This document shows, one piece after another, positions 1 through 12,759 of a stretch of 64,000 bases of DNA. Position 1 is the stretch's first letter, and each line of letters begins with the position of its first letter. Where the stretch lies: positions 12,683,529 through 12,747,528 of the forward strand of contig NC_135185.1 of assembly GCF_041146795.1 (NCBI RefSeq). The letters run 5' to 3'. Under the pieces are notes generated by a model. The model was not told where the DNA came from. It did no database searches and worked only from the letters and a program-made list of their open reading frames with translations. The position numbers and the translations under genes are program-made. The DNA comes from Maylandia zebra (lineage: Eukaryota; Chordata; Actinopteri; Cichliformes; Cichlidae).

Positions 1-1390
1 GGTTCTCGTCTGTCTCCTGAGGGGCTCAGAGGCCCTGGGGTCCCATTTTGCAACCCCACCCCGCTAATCTCTGCTCTCTCCAAGAAGCTGCAAATTCTCA
101 GTGTAGAGCTGTGATAAATAGCTTGTATTTTATGATGCATAACAAGAGTGATTACTCACAGAGCTAATTATTCTTTTTGAGAAGTGTAAGGGGGAGACCG
201 CGGCTTTGTCAGGAAGCATTTTTTTTTCATTTATTGTAACCTCAAGTAACCCAAAGCAGGCAGGAAAAATAAAGTGAAGTGGTTTCTGTGTGAAGAGATT
301 ACATACAAACAACATATGGTTCTTCTATTTTATTTGGGTGTTTCCCTGAGTCCTCTGTCATCTGGTTACCTCAGTGGCTTGGTTTCCCTACCTCACAGCT
401 CGTTTGTTTAGCCACGAGTCAACACACACACAGGGTGTCACGTATAAAGAAGCCATTAGATAAACAGCGTAACTTGAGAAGTGCTTTCCCCCGCCAGGTT
501 CGCGATGTCAGCGGCTCGATATCAACAGTTTTAATCTTCAAATTACTTCACTTCTTCCACCTTTCAGCTACATCCAACCTCCCACCCACCCTCAGGATAC
601 AGGGGATGTTTCACACATTCAGCTCAAAACTATGCCACTTCATGCCACTTTGCATTGCTGCTGAGCAAGTGACTCACATTTGTGCAACAGCTTCGAGACA
701 GGAAGTGGCAGCGTACTCAGCGCTTACTTAAAGTGTAATAAAGTTTATTGGTGTTCACGCTTCACTGATATTTTTGCTGTGGAGATTTTTATTATGCACA
801 GAAGCTTCTTTAAAATTATAATTTTTTGAAAAACGTAATTTAACTGGGCAATGAATGAGAGATAAGATCCAGGAGAGTTTGAAGAGCTTTGGCAGTAACC
901 ATAACAAACTTTGGCACAATAACTTCACACACAGCCACCGGTGAGTGCACTAAATATACAGCCTGTCCAGTGCAAAATCAACAGTGTCACAGCTGGCAGC
1001 CTGTTTGCGCTGCCCAGACAACCGTCAGGCTCTATAAACAATGCCTCTGTACTGCCCCTGCCCCAGCTCGTGCACCCCACCGCACCATTTGTTTGCATTG
1101 CCTGCTGCATGACATCACCGCCTGGGGTCAAAACCCCTCCAGCCGATTGGTCAGCTGCAGCAAAATTGCTGATCGGGTCCAAAGATCACAAAGTAGTGCC
1201 AAGAGGTGACATCAGCGTGTGGAGCTTAGCCAGTGACCGAGAGATGCCTGTTGGACTCTAAAACAACACACAACATACGATGTGGACCTTCATTCCATCC
1301 AGCAGATGAAAAGGATGTGAAGCAGCTGAGATTAAATCAAAAAACGTGCTGTGGTTGTGCTTTGGATCGCTGTTTCTTATTGAATCACAT
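1..1390. other. Non-coding stretch, nothing recognised
   Basis: I see no exon with recognisable protein similarity, no RNA gene and no clear transposon here. Short overlapping reading frames on both strands around 890-1260 share no family motif and look like chance openings in a locally GC-richer patch. Confidence 0.5.
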
Positions 1391-1397
1391 ACACACA

Positions 1398-1407
1398 CCC
1401 CCCCCCC

Positions 1408-1470
<63 letters not shown>

Positions 1471-1474
1471 ACAC
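1398..1474. repeat. Compound poly-C / (CA)n microsatellite
   Basis: A run of about 27 C is followed directly by about 20 CA units, interrupted once near the right end (CAGACA). The poly-C tract is likely to be length-variable and may be miscounted in an assembly. Reading frames through it (Pro/His/Thr or Gly/Val/Cys runs) are artefacts. Confidence 0.95.
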
Positions 1475-1644
1475 CCTTAACTAACTTTTGTCCGTCCGGT
1501 GAGTAATAATGTATGAAATGTGTTGTAATTTGTCTCATCAGATGTACTTGTGAATCGCAACCGACTACTGTTATATTCACGTACTGTTTTCCAGGCCCAC
1601 AGTAATGACAATGCAAAGGGCCTGTTAGAATTCCTTTTTATTAT

Positions 1645-1872
1645 CTGTCTTCATTCATCCATCCATTCATTTTCTGTTGCCATCAAAGCAATGACACTCA
1701 GACCTCCCATCCATATGTTCCCAAATTATCTGAAAGATGTAATCTCTCAAGCGTGTCCTGGGACAGACCTGGGGGGGGGGGGGGTCCTCCCTGTTGGACA
1801 TGCCCAAAACACCACAGCGAGGAGGCAACCACAAAGTCAGATGTTGAATCACATCACCTGGCTCCTTTTAAA
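1645..1872 (-). mobile_element. RTE-clade (Rex3/Expander-type) LINE 3' fragment
   Basis: Read on the minus strand, this resembles the end of the RTE-type LINE ORF common in fish. A peptide of the form CPRTRLRDYI...WEHMDG matches the family's C-terminal 'GRPRTRWRDYI..LAWE' motif from memory. It is followed by the ATGGATGGATG-type tail (seen here as CATCCATCCATT on the plus strand). A 14-G run at 1771-1784 and base changes break the frame. It is a dead, 5'-truncated copy. The clade assignment is recalled, not searched. Confidence 0.65.
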
Positions 1873-1949
1873 AGACGCTTTTATGCTTTTTTAGGGCCCG
1901 ATGCTAAAAAATTAATTAAATCTTGAACACATGTCAAGCATGATTAAAA

Positions 1950-2395
1950 TGTATATATATTATGGGTACTGCACACAGGGGTGTGAAAAACTCCATAATG
2001 CCTCTTACAAAATTGCACTAAAGGAGCCTGACCACTGTTTCACATACATGTATGAAATTTGGGACACATGTGCTACTCTCCAAGATGCTGGCGCTATGTC
2101 CTAGGATGTTTTACAGAGAATTTAGATGTGTCGCTACGAAACGAGTCAAACCACAACCTACTTGCCACAGGAAGTCAGCACTGTAAAACTAGAACTCCTT
2201 TGATGATATAAAGTCACAAATGGTGTTAAATTTTCTGAGCCTGAATTTTTTTTTTAAAAGTTGAAGTTGTCCATTTCAGACCCTTTGACCTTCACGCCTG
2301 CCTTACAGTGATCTTGGCCCTTTGGAAAGTTTTATAACACCCTAGGGGTGATTTTTGACACCTTCATATTTGATAAATAAACAAATGCTGTCGTC
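1950..2395. repeat. Teleost dispersed-repeat fragment, family unnamed
   Basis: Text such as 'aaggagcctgaccactgttt' and 'tgtatgaaatttgggacaca' resembles a family of old interspersed repeats found in many fish genomes. No terminal repeats or coding remnant are visible, so class and boundaries are uncertain. Confidence 0.4.
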
Positions 2396-2429
2396 AAAGC
2401 CAGTTTGTGAAGGTTAATCGTGCGTTTCA

Positions 2430-2815
2430 TTTGTCTTGGAAGTCAGATGCTGGAGCTGGGTATGACGTCATTCCCAAGTTGAGCGCATCCCAGTACCTGC
2501 TTGGCTCAACTCGGTTTTTTGGGGTTTCCATTAGGTGGTAGGAACTTGTTTAGTACCTACTCAGACAGGTTTCCAAGCAATGTTGGTCAATCAAAAAATG
2601 TCACGTCAGCATACCACATGCGACCAATTGGCCTTTAAGAGGTGTCACTCAATGAGTCATGAGAGCGACTCCTTCACAAAAATCCAGACCAATGAGGGAA
2701 ATGACTCCAGAAAACCAACACCGTGGTCCCGAGTCCGACAAAAAGCCACAGACCACACAGCAGGTCTATCACCGCCTCAACGTCTTTCATTGTTGTGCTT
2801 GTAGTGCATACAAAT
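2430..2815. mobile_element. MITE-like non-autonomous DNA element, degraded
   Basis: The block contains words typical of a fish MITE family ('cagtacctgcttggctcaac', 'ggtttccattaggtgg', 'tagtacctactcagac'). Internal parts echo each other in direct and inverted form. No clean target-site duplication was found. The open frame at 2535-2804 shows no known domain and is taken as chance within the element. Confidence 0.4.
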
Positions 2816-2894
2816 TACGTTATTGAACTTTTATCTATGTTGCTATAATATCCCACACCAAGTAGAGTTGGAACAAGCAGCCCCTTCACATTAG

Positions 2895-3115
2895 GACCTC
2901 ATCAATACTCGACATTTTCAAAACCTGCCTGAAATCTCATTTTTATTATTTGGCATTTAAACCAGACTGAGTGTCGGCTTCTGCTTTTTATTTGTGTCTG
3001 TTTATTTATAGTGTGTTATTTTGACTGTTTTGCTTTTATTCCTTTTCTTTTAGTTGTGTAATACTTTGGTCAACTCTTGCAGTTTTTAAATGTGCTTATA
3101 AATTAACTAGCGGGA
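2895..3115 (+). mobile_element. L2/Rex1-type LINE 3' tail
   Basis: The string runs from 'acattttcaaaacctgcctg' through a T-rich middle to 'taatactttggtcaactctt' and 'aaatgtgcttataaatt'. This is the usual 3'-UTR ending of fish L2-like LINEs, normally 'CACTTTGG...AAATGTGCTATATAAATAAA'. No ORF part remains, so this is a 5'-truncated insertion. A similar tail lies in the opposite orientation near 26.5 kb. Confidence 0.55.
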
Positions 3116-6100
3116 TTTATATCATAAATATCAGCCGATACACGTGACAGCTCCAAATTACATTATCTGTTTTGTTTTGGGGGTTTTTATCCATAAAAAC
3201 ACCACATATGCAGATTTGTGTTTGTGTGTTTATGTCCAGTGTGCTCCAAAATGATTGAAAAAAGGCAAAATCTCCAAAAGAAGCTTTATAAGTGAGTCAC
3301 CTCTTGATGGACTGCCCTTCACGAGCTTTGGTCCCTACAAGCCAGTTCCAGGAAGAAAGTCCTTTATCAGCACAAAGTAGGTCTGTTTTCCAGTCATTGC
3401 TGTTTGATTTTTCATTAGGAAACGAAAAACTTAAACTCCCCCCTCAACATGACACTGATGAATCAGTTAGCTTTGAAACTATGTTTAACAATCTTTGACT
3501 AACCAGACTCCTGGAGAGCTTCCCACAAAGACTCACAGGGAGCACAACAGGAGGCCGCATTTACTGCTTTAGCGAAGTGGATAAAAGCTGGTCCCAGCAG
3601 CAGCTGTGAGACTCCACATACTCTCCTGGGCTTAAACCTTCCCTAAACTTGACTGTGTTTGGAACAAAGACCCTGATGCTGCTCAGCTACACCGTTTTAC
3701 TGACTGATGATGATGATGGGGAGCGTGGCTTAAGTCTATAATCTACTGTTCGCTATATAAAGCTCGTACTTGAATGCAAAGAGGGGATCATCATTTTCTG
3801 TGCCTGAGATTCTCATTTTTAAATTGTGACATCGGTGACCTGAGAGTGAGGAAATCCTTAAGTCCTTCTAACACCAGACCTTTCGGCTGTTGTGTTAAAA
3901 AAAAGTGGCATTTGGGATTTGGGGATTTTCGTAAGCCACTGTGTGCTTTTTTGTCCTTGTCTGTCCCCTCTTTTCATACGACAAAGAAAGAGTAAACTGT
4001 CTGTAAATCTTTGTTAAATTAGGGACTCTTTACTCATAGACGTAGCTGGATTACCCAGTTCCTTTTCTCTGTGAGGCTGGGAAAGGTAGGGGATTTTTTA
4101 GCGCCTTTTACTGCACCTATTTGTAAATTCCTCAGTAAAGGTGGAAAAGAAAAGCACTTCTTCTTTTTGCTTTCAGTTTCCTTTTTTCCCCTGGTCTAGC
4201 AGTGCGTTACACAATGAGTGAGTGTAAAACAAACCTTTAAAGCGAAAGACACTTTGTTATTGAGGTGGTGACAGACGTTCTGCCCCACATTTCACAAGAG
4301 AAGTCATTGTTGACGGCTGAGGGAAACACCACGTGTGGTAAGTCGGTGACAGGGCATAAGAACAGGCTTGTGTTAGTCATTGTACATTACAGTTAATGCA
4401 TCTGACAACCTGGCACTGAAACCGCTGTACGAGAATCAGCATGAAATCCCATCAGAGTGTACAATTATATCTCACACACATTCATAGATAAATACAGTCA
4501 TGTGCCCTTCTTGTGCAGGCTGGTGTGCCTAGTGACAGATAAGTGCTGGGGGAGGTGCCTGTTTGCTGTCTTGTCTGCATGGCGGATGGGCTTTGACTCA
4601 GTTATCTGGCTGGTGGTGGCTCCTTTGAGAATGTTCCTCTGACAGCGAGAAGCCTGCATGTTTCTGTTATTACCAGTAAAACAGTGACATCTCTGCAATA
4701 AGTGGCAGCGGTTATGTGTTGCTTTACTTGAGGTCTGTGGTGCTTAGACTTTGCATAATCTTAATACTATGGATGCAGGGTTATACCTGGATAGATACAA
4801 TGGTATCCAGTTGGACAGATGGAAAAACACAACGTGAGGAATTTTAAAGGTTCACACTATTTCCTGGTAAACAGAGACATTCTTTCATTTTATAGAGACC
4901 TGCAGAGACATGGGTGAACGTTATCAATCACTATAAATGAGGCAACTCAATTTGTTCTTCTCACCCTCCCCAATGTCACTCTGTAAGGCAGCATTGATTC
5001 CAGTTATATTCCTGTCAACAGCAGCTTCATTCTGCCAGAAATGAACAAGTTACTGCACATCACCTGTTTTATGTATCGCTACGCCTCGTCGCTGCCACCA
5101 AAACTGTAACAGGTCTAACTGAAAATGAAAAAGTACTTCTATTAAGTGTGATAATTAGCAGCTCAGTAAAGTCTTGCTGGAATATGATGGATGGCATCTG
5201 TTAGAATAGCACTGTGTCTCTGTCATCTGTTTTAATGGGTTTTTTAACAATATGCAGGCTCCTTGGTTCAAAACAAACCTGCAGTGCAGACAGTAGTCGG
5301 CAGATTTTGGTTGCAACTTTTTGTTTATGATACCTTCAGAGTGAGATAGTTTCCTTATTGATAATGATCTGAAATCAAGCCTAAAACTTTTCCGGTGCCT
5401 GTCATTTATCAAAACTTGTTTTACCAGAGTTAAATAAAGCACTGGAATAGCCTCCAGCCTCCACTGGCCATTAAATTACAAACTGGTTGGTGCACCTGAT
5501 GCTTTTGGCTCCAAGTACAATAAACTTTTTTTTTTATCTGTTTGGTGATAAAAATCTCTGCCTTAATACAATTTTGCCCACCAAGATTAACTGCGTGGTG
5601 AAGCTTCACTGTATAAATTTATTAGAATACACCACAGTCATCGCTCACCTCAAATGCTCTTTAAGTCAAGAGAGTGATGGATCTTTCTTAGGTATGCTGT
5701 TTTTTTCCCTAGTTCTAGTGAAAGAGGGTCTGCGGTCTGCAGAGGCTCTGAATCTACCAGCATGTACATCAAGTCTGAGCAAATATCACACAAGCAGTCA
5801 TTCATGGGTTTGAGTCTAGTGCAGGAGTCTTGCCAGTGTGATTTTTTTCTTCTTTCTCCATGACAGGATGGATATGTGGCCCTTGTTAGGTGGCCTCAGG
5901 CTACAACTGAAAATCTGCTCTGTCATTTCCTTTTGTCAAACTTCTTGAAATAGTGGAGTCTACAAATGTACCATAAGAAATCTGTGAGGCTGCACTTACA
6001 GCAGCCCCAGCATTTTTTTTTAGTTTTGATGAAGCACTGCAGTTTTCTACCTATGCCAAAAAATAAGTGAGGAGTACCAGTTAATTTAAGCTTTAAAAAA

Positions 6101-6580
6101 TATTTGTTCTACACAGGTGACTACAGTTCAGGTAGGGTTAGGTTTGTATGGCCCCTCTTAATCCAAAGTCCAATTAGAATATAGCATATATATAAGGCAG
6201 TGAAACAACCAAGCAGTTTATCAGGACAGAGGCATCCTGACAGCTTGATCAAATCACACTTAATTTGGTGTCAGCACATGAAACAGTGGCACAGATATTA
6301 CCTCATTTCCTGTTTAGCAACTGTGCCATTGATTTTCACTGGCGATAAACAAGAAACAGGTTTTGAAACTCTATAACCAGCTACTTTCTCACTCGTGAAC
6401 AGTACCGAAAGATCAGAGAGGTGAGGTTCCATGTTGCCAAAGACAGTTTAAACAGACAGGGTTCGAACCACAAAGGCCTCTGGATTTGACCTCTGTCCAA
6501 TCCACAAAACACCAAACCACTACAGCTCCTCCTACAGTCAGTGAGCCTCAAGGAATGTCTGATTTTGGCACCATAGGTTA
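3116..6580. other. Non-coding stretch, nothing recognised
   Basis: Only short unrelated reading frames (60-110 codons), none with a recognisable domain. Composition is AT-leaning and unremarkable. No transposon ends or hairpins were noticed. Confidence 0.45.
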
Positions 6581-6584
6581 AGGT

Positions 6585-6690
6585 GCTCTCAAAAACACCC
6601 CGAGCCCAGGCTTGGCTCCAGGGTGGGACCCCAGTGTTTTAGCTTTGTTGGAGCTTTCATCATAGGGGTCTAAGTCGATGCCCTCTCCTC
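6585..6690. repeat. Short dispersed-repeat fragment
   Basis: The words 'gagcccaggcttggctccag' and 'ggtgggacccc' match my memory of a GC-rich interspersed fish repeat. Only about 100 bases survive. Family and orientation are not determined. Confidence 0.3.
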
Positions 6691-9600
6691 CTTCTGGGAT
6701 GCAACTGATCAAAACTGCAAATGTAAAATCAAGTAAAATCCAGTTCCATCTGTAATGTTTGGATTTCATGTAAACCGGTATCGATGCCCCTTTGAAATTC
6801 AAGCGAAATAGAAAAGAAAGGGAAATATAACTGACAAAACAGAACTGTGGCTCAACACTTCTGTGTTGAGACATCATGACAATTTCTGTGGTTTCTTTCA
6901 TTTTTGAAATACGCAAAAAGAAAATGACCTTGGTACTTCCTCTTTCCGTTCTTCAGTTTCATTACAAAAAGTCCAGGTCACTAGTCGCGGCACAATTGAG
7001 GATTTCAATTATTCTGAAATATGATGAAAGAAGAGAAAAATCTGTGGGGTTTCCATGCACTTTCCTGGATTTGACCATCTCTTTGCTCACTCCATATGAA
7101 ACTTTCACACACGCCCTGTGCAGAGCATGATACTGGAGAGTGACAGCGTTTTTTTGTGTGTGGTTATTCTGTGAATAATTTATTTTAACTTTAGTTTAGA
7201 GTCAAAACATGTTTCTGCGTGTTTCTGGAATTCAGTTTGAGCTCCAGTAACATGGGCCTATATTTTTCAGCAGGCTTTGATATTGAGAAGGCAGCACAGT
7301 GTTTTGACAGCTTTTAGAGTATGGTGGAGAGAAAGGGGAGGGGGATGGGAAAGGAGTAGAGGAGTGTGGGGAGGTGGGTGGGTGTGGCAGAGAAGGAATC
7401 CTGGGCTGTCCAATGTCACACGAAGGAGGGCTGCAGGGAAATAAAAGGAGGATGGGGGAAGGTTAGAAAGACAGGCTTATCAGGATGTTTGTGGAGATAG
7501 ATGGGAGCAGGCTGGATGTCTGAACCACAACAGGATGGGGAAGTACTCCAAAGGGCAGGAGCTCATGGAGATAAACACATAATATGTACTGCACCTTCTT
7601 GCCAGGCTTCTCTCTTACACACATGCTTGCGTAATGTCAAGTAACACTGCAGAAAGGCTCGGGGTGTATGGATATTTAATGAAACACCCCCACTCTCATC
7701 CTCCAGTAAATATCCTCACTAGCACGAGAGTCCAATGGAGGAGGAAGAGGAAAGTAGGGCACGTCTGCAGATTTAATGAGCCCCCCCCAAAAAAAGCGCT
7801 GTATGACAAGCTTATGTTTGCTCCTCCAGCAGAGCTATACTCTCTTCAAAAGACAAACTCCATTCTTCTGACATACAGAAGAAACGCGGCGTTATTGAGG
7901 CCAACCCGTCCGATTTCTTTCAATTGTAAAACATAGTGGATTTTGTGGATACTTAACAGCGGGATGAAGGCCAGAGAAATGAGTCCCATCTACTGCGTGT
8001 CACAGCAATCATGTTTGATTGTTTTCCGAATGTAATCCCATTGAGTGGGCTTACCCTGCATTAAATCTCAAAGCCTGCTTTTCATTTCCGAAGTGCATTA
8101 GTTCGAGTCACAATGCTATTTTTCGCTGACAATTATTCAGAGATCATTAACTCAAGAATTCTCCTCATATCTGGAAAACAAGAGGAAAAAAACTGGGATG
8201 CACTGGGGATGTGGGAAAAAGGCTAAAATTAGCATAAAGCACAAAAGTGACAAAGAAGAAGTTTTGGGTTTTTTTGATGGTCATTTGGCCTCAGGGTGAA
8301 CCAGCCTGAGGATCTGTGGTGCTAGTACCTGCATGGCTTTCTCTGATGCAGCTCTGAATGAGACTCTGTTTTAGAAGAGATGTGCTCAGGCTGATTTCAC
8401 CTGAGGAGATTCTAGATGCTAAAACAGATACGTATTGTCCCTTTGGTATGGCTAAGGAACACACCCAGATGCAAAAAGGCACAAATGTAAATACTTCACA
8501 GCAAATGCACATACTTACCAAGCAGGCAGCACTCGCCAGAACCAAGACAAAACAGGCAGCCATGTATCCAGAAACAGCTGAATATGTGTCTAATTACATC
8601 TTGAGGGAGGTCAGAGCTCATATTTGTCCTTCCCCCACACAAGACCTTATTTACCACTTGCAGCCTCATGCTTTATGCTAGCACTACACCAAGTCATTGT
8701 GTTTGTAATTGAGGACATGGGTTGTTTTCAACAAGGACGCCGTGTTTTACTGACCCAGGGTGCGGCGTGTGGCGAGGTGACTCAAATGTTTGCTTATTGG
8801 ATGTCAGTAAGCAGGTTTTTGCAGGAAGAATGTCAGTTTGTTTGTTCGCATTCTTGCTGCGAGGAATCACAGTGTGACAGTTTGGTTTGTGATCATGGTG
8901 ATATTGATTCAAATAAAAAAGAATTATAAAAAAAACAAGTTGACATTTTTTAGAAGACCACAAATTAAGAGCAGATTTTAATTATTGCTAGCACAATAAG
9001 CTCACCATGTGTTTCTTTTGTGCTTTTGATGGGATTGTTTTGCTTCTGTGTCTCAAATTCCTCCTTGAAAATGTAACGACAAACCAGCACTGCTGCATAA
9101 AGTTTCGTTCGTGACACAATTCCTTTGTTCAGTCTTGTCAATACCTGTTTCTCTTTCCAGTCTGAAATGAAAAAAAATGCAGCTCATCACGTTGTCTCTG
9201 AAAGTGTCTGTCATTTTCACCTTGTGTGAGACGGAAGGAGGAAGGGGGCACAGGTAGCAAAGCAGAGGGAGAGAAAAGAAGGATGGATGCTCTGCAGAGT
9301 ATGTTTGATTGCTGTCTGATTACAGCTGCTGCTGGAGGGAAGGGCTGAGACGTTCTCCCACAAAAACCTACGCACACATCAGCAAGTTCATCTGAAGGCT
9401 GCTGAAATCAGATAGCTGGCTGGTTGGGACTGGGTCACGAGAAATAGGCTATAACCGCCACAGAGACAAATCAACTAGAGACGTGTATGTCTGTGCTCGT
9501 CAAGTGGCAACATTTTAAAGTTAATAACATGTGAAATGTCTTAAATAGCCAATGTGACATCACCAGCTCAGTTTGTGGACTCTTTTTTTCCTAAACAGGG

Positions 9601-9733
9601 GTCATAATTTACAAAATAAGCATGATGTATTTATTTAGGTTTAACCCTAATGATTGAGACCATACACTCATTAGGAACGTGTTGGCAGAGGACATAAATC
9701 GAGTTAGCAGTATAGTCTTTTTCTAATGCATTT
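6691..9733. other. Non-coding stretch; one candidate conserved block
   Basis: No coding exon recognised. A G-rich, purine-biased patch spans about 7325-7560. The block at about 7975-8165 has no repeat signature and is rich in homeodomain-like words (ATTA, AATTATT, CATTAA). It is listed separately among the findings as a possible regulatory element. Confidence 0.4.
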
Positions 9734-9741
9734 CTATACAA

Positions 9742-9966
9742 CAGGGGTAGGCAACTGCAGGCCTCGAGTGCCGGTGTCCTGCAGGTTTTAGATCGCACCC
9801 TGGGTTAACACACCTGAATCAAATGATTAGTTCATTACCAGGCCTCTGGAGAACTTCAAGAAATGCTGAGGAGTCATTTAGCCCTTTAAATCAGCTGTGA
9901 TGGATCATGGACACATCTAAAACCTCCAGGACACCGGCACTTGAGGCCTGGAGTTGCCTACCCCTG
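9742..9966. mobile_element. Intact hAT-type MITE, 225 bp, with perfect 8-bp TSD
   Basis: The ends are near-perfect terminal inverted repeats. The left end begins CAGGGGTAGGCAACTGCAGG and the right end is the reverse complement of CAGGGGTAGGCAACTCCAGG. The inversion extends inward ('agtgccggtgtcctgcaggt' opposite 'acctccaggacaccggcact'). The element is flanked by the identical 8-mer CTATACAA at 9734-9741 and 9967-9974, which is the target-site length of hAT elements. It is too short to encode transposase, so it must have been moved by a partner element. The intact TSD suggests a fairly recent insertion. Confidence 0.92.
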
Positions 9967-10118
9967 CTATACAATGTGGCTTCTTCTTGCAACCTGGGAA
10001 GCTGTCCCCTGCTGGCCGTTAAAAAACGTTTTAAGGTGTCACTTTTCGACACTTCTATCTACGACTTACTTATGTTAAAACCGTATTCTTTATTTTTTTT
10101 CTTTTTGAAGGAGGTTTT

Positions 10119-10120
<2 letters not shown>

Positions 10121-10172
<52 letters not shown>
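10121..10172. repeat. (GT)26 microsatellite
   Basis: Uninterrupted GT dinucleotide run of about 52 bases. It ends in GTAACA and has no coding context. Confidence 0.97.
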
Positions 10173-10174
<2 letters not shown>

Positions 10175-10941
10175 CAACATACTGAGGCTAATGCCATGCA
10201 GGCCTCTAGGTGTTTAGATGGAGTGGGGGTGAGAGGGTGTCCGGGTCTGGGGCCCCTTCCATGCCATTTTATCCCCAGCGGCCCCTCTAAAGTTACCCAC
10301 TGTCTGTGACTGTAGCCAGCAGGTCTCACATCACTATATTCACAAAAGGCTCTCTGTAACTAGATAGCTTTAACTGGTCCTGCATTGCTGTCATATTTTG
10401 GTCAGCATGCATACTGTGTCAGTCACACATATACACTCTTCCTCTTTGTGTATCCTTGCACCTCTTCTCCTTGAGCTGCTTTTACCACCTCTAATCCTCT
10501 TTCCCATGCCAGAGCACAGACTAGGTTATTACAGTTCCACTGTGGTTAATGAGAGATGTGAGGTGGCTACAAGGTAAATCACTCATCACTTGGCTGAGTT
10601 GAAACTGTGACGAAGCTGCTAACAAAGAGCAAAAAGTGAAGTGTAGGGTGGTGGGGAAAAGGGGAGTTTAATTATTTTTTTGCTTTCTGTGGGCACACTT
10701 ACATACAAAAACAAAAAATATCTATATGCCATCTTTTTAAACTAGACTGAAATATGTACAGACTGATCATGTCTGTGATTAATTAGGGCCACACAGCGAG
10801 GAAATGAGTACACTGGGTAATGCTGTGGCTGTATTGATTTTCTGTCTGCCTTCGTCTCTTTCTGCTCTTCTCTACCACCACCTCCCAATCAAGGAAGCCT
10901 CAGCTGAGCCTGTATAAGCCCATGTACGTGAGGCGTTTCTG

Positions 10942-11460
10942 GTGGCCAGAGCTGCACAGCTTCTCCACCCCACACCAGGGGAAGGGAGGCTACTGGTGGA
11001 GTCCTCAGAGGTACCAGGAAGTGGAAGCTGCCTGCAGGAACACCGTCGACACAGTGTGGTCTTTCCTGGAAACACTGGCTTTTCGGACGTGCCCTCGAGT
11101 CTAAACGCAGGCTACTGCCACCTCCACACTGGTGTGAGTAGACTGTTGATGATGGGGAGTGTGTGTATATTTATGTGTCTGCTGCCATTGTTTTACAATG
11201 CGCTTGAAAGGTCTGATTTTGAAGAGCTTCTTCTTAAGTTGAAGCTGGCCGTCAGCACTCCAGCAGAAGTAGACGACAGATCACTAAGGACTCAATCAGC
11301 ACTCTGCCAGCTTATCAGAGGCCTGGTGTGGAGCCACGGTCAGGAGCTCTCAAGGCCACATCTTCTCTTAGAAAGCCTGTGTGCACAGGATCACCTTATC
11401 TGTGACCGCACTGACCACCTTCTGTCATTATTGTGGTTACTAACTGATAAGATTGCATGA
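10942..11460 (+). other. Unassigned 172-codon open frame, probably not a gene
   Basis: This frame is open for 172 codons in a locally GC-richer patch that also holds shorter frames on both strands. The translation has a hydrophobic stretch around residues 68-85 and a Leu-rich C-terminal half (SDFEELLLKLKLAV...). I recognise no family. I see no convincing splice sites, promoter or polyA signal around it. The lack of similarity argues for chance, but the length is on the long side for this window. Confidence 0.12.
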
Positions 11461-11879
11461 ATCACTCTGTGTCACCAGTAACCCACAAAAACAAAAAAGG
11501 ACTGCCCTAACATAGAGTTTTAAAAATATTCCAGTTTGCTAGTAACTACATGCCTCTCTACTGCTACAGTAACTTTTAAAATGTAACTCTCCAGAGTTGA
11601 GACCTTGAAGTAGAGTTGCAGTCTAAAGCCTGGATTGCAGACATGGATAAGGATAGCTGGAGACACCACAGCCGAGTAGTCAATCCTGTTACACTTCTTT
11701 GAAGTCATGCATAGTTTCTGCATTCTAATGTAAATTCTCCACAAATGAGTCATGGTCCACCAGGGTCCCAGTGGCATAAGATTCATTCGGAAAGTATAAA
11801 ACCCGTTTTATACAGCTCTCTCTTCCTCCCAAAACCATAGTGACTGCATCTACTACCAGACCATCAAAAGCAACATAAC

Positions 11880-12745
11880 AACCTCAGCTACACCGAGGAG
11901 TAAACGAGCTAAATGTGGACTATTAAACATTCGGTCTCTCTCTCTTCTAACTCCCTGTAATAATAACTGATCAAAATACTGATTTACTCTGCATTACAAA
12001 ATCCTCATTAAAGCAGGATGAACGTTAATTTTAATGAATGTCCCTGAGTCACACTGTCAGAATCCCTGAAGCACAGACCAAGGAGGAGAGGCAGCAATCT
12101 TTCACTCCAGCTTATTAATCAACCAAAGACCCAGACAGAGGTTTTAATTTATTTGAAAGCCTAACTCTTAGCCTTGTACAGCCTAACTGGAAATCTCAAG
12201 GGCCGGTTATGTTTGTCATTATCGATCGTCCACCTGGGCCTTACTCAAAGTTTCTATCTAATATATCTGACTTTTCAAATCAGATTAGTTCAGATAAAAT
12301 AATCATAGTGAGTGATTTGAGCATTCATGTAGATGTTGAAAATAACAACCTCAACACTGTATTTAATTTATTATTAGACTCAACTGACTTTTATCAAACA
12401 GTAAATGAGATATATGCACACTTCAAAGCATTCCAATCTGTTGCAAAGAAATTGGGATTTCACAAATTTAGAAGATCTTTGGCCTTAAAGCAGAGTTTTT
12501 CACTCTATGAAAAATCCATTTCTAAAGCTAGGACATCTTATGATTTGTCACTGACAGGGACAACCCCAGTTTTCTTTTCAGCACTTTGTACTCATGGGAA
12601 GCTTTCTTCCCACATGAAAGTTATTCACAGAGTACCGGTTCCTTAGGCAAAATGATGGAAAAACACAGCATACATTTTCATTGCTATGCAGATGATACCC
12701 TGCTATATTTTTCCATGAAGCCAGATAATACAATTAGCTAAGCTA
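11880..12745 (+). mobile_element. Decayed L2/Rex1-like LINE, internally deleted
   Basis: Reading + strand frames in order, I see three pieces:
- a KCGLLNIRSLS-like start of the AP-endonuclease domain (about 11910-11945);
- endonuclease text DRPPGPYSKFLS and KIIIVSDLSIHVDVENN (about 12220-12345), matching the family's 'YRPPGPYS' and 'GDFNIHVD' motifs;
- after a large internal deletion, HFHCYADDTLLYFSMKPD with the reverse-transcriptase YADD catalytic motif (about 12675-12730).
Stops and frameshifts separate the pieces, and most of the RT is missing. This is a non-functional LINE relic. The clade name comes from motif recall and could be another member of the L2/CR1 group. Confidence 0.85.
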
Positions 12746-12759
12746 CTGGCATGTGTTAA

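Noticed and set aside
12209..12646. 145-codon frame as a stand-alone host gene
   Set aside because: It contains LINE endonuclease motifs followed by a YADD motif out of frame; it is part of a dead retrotransposon.
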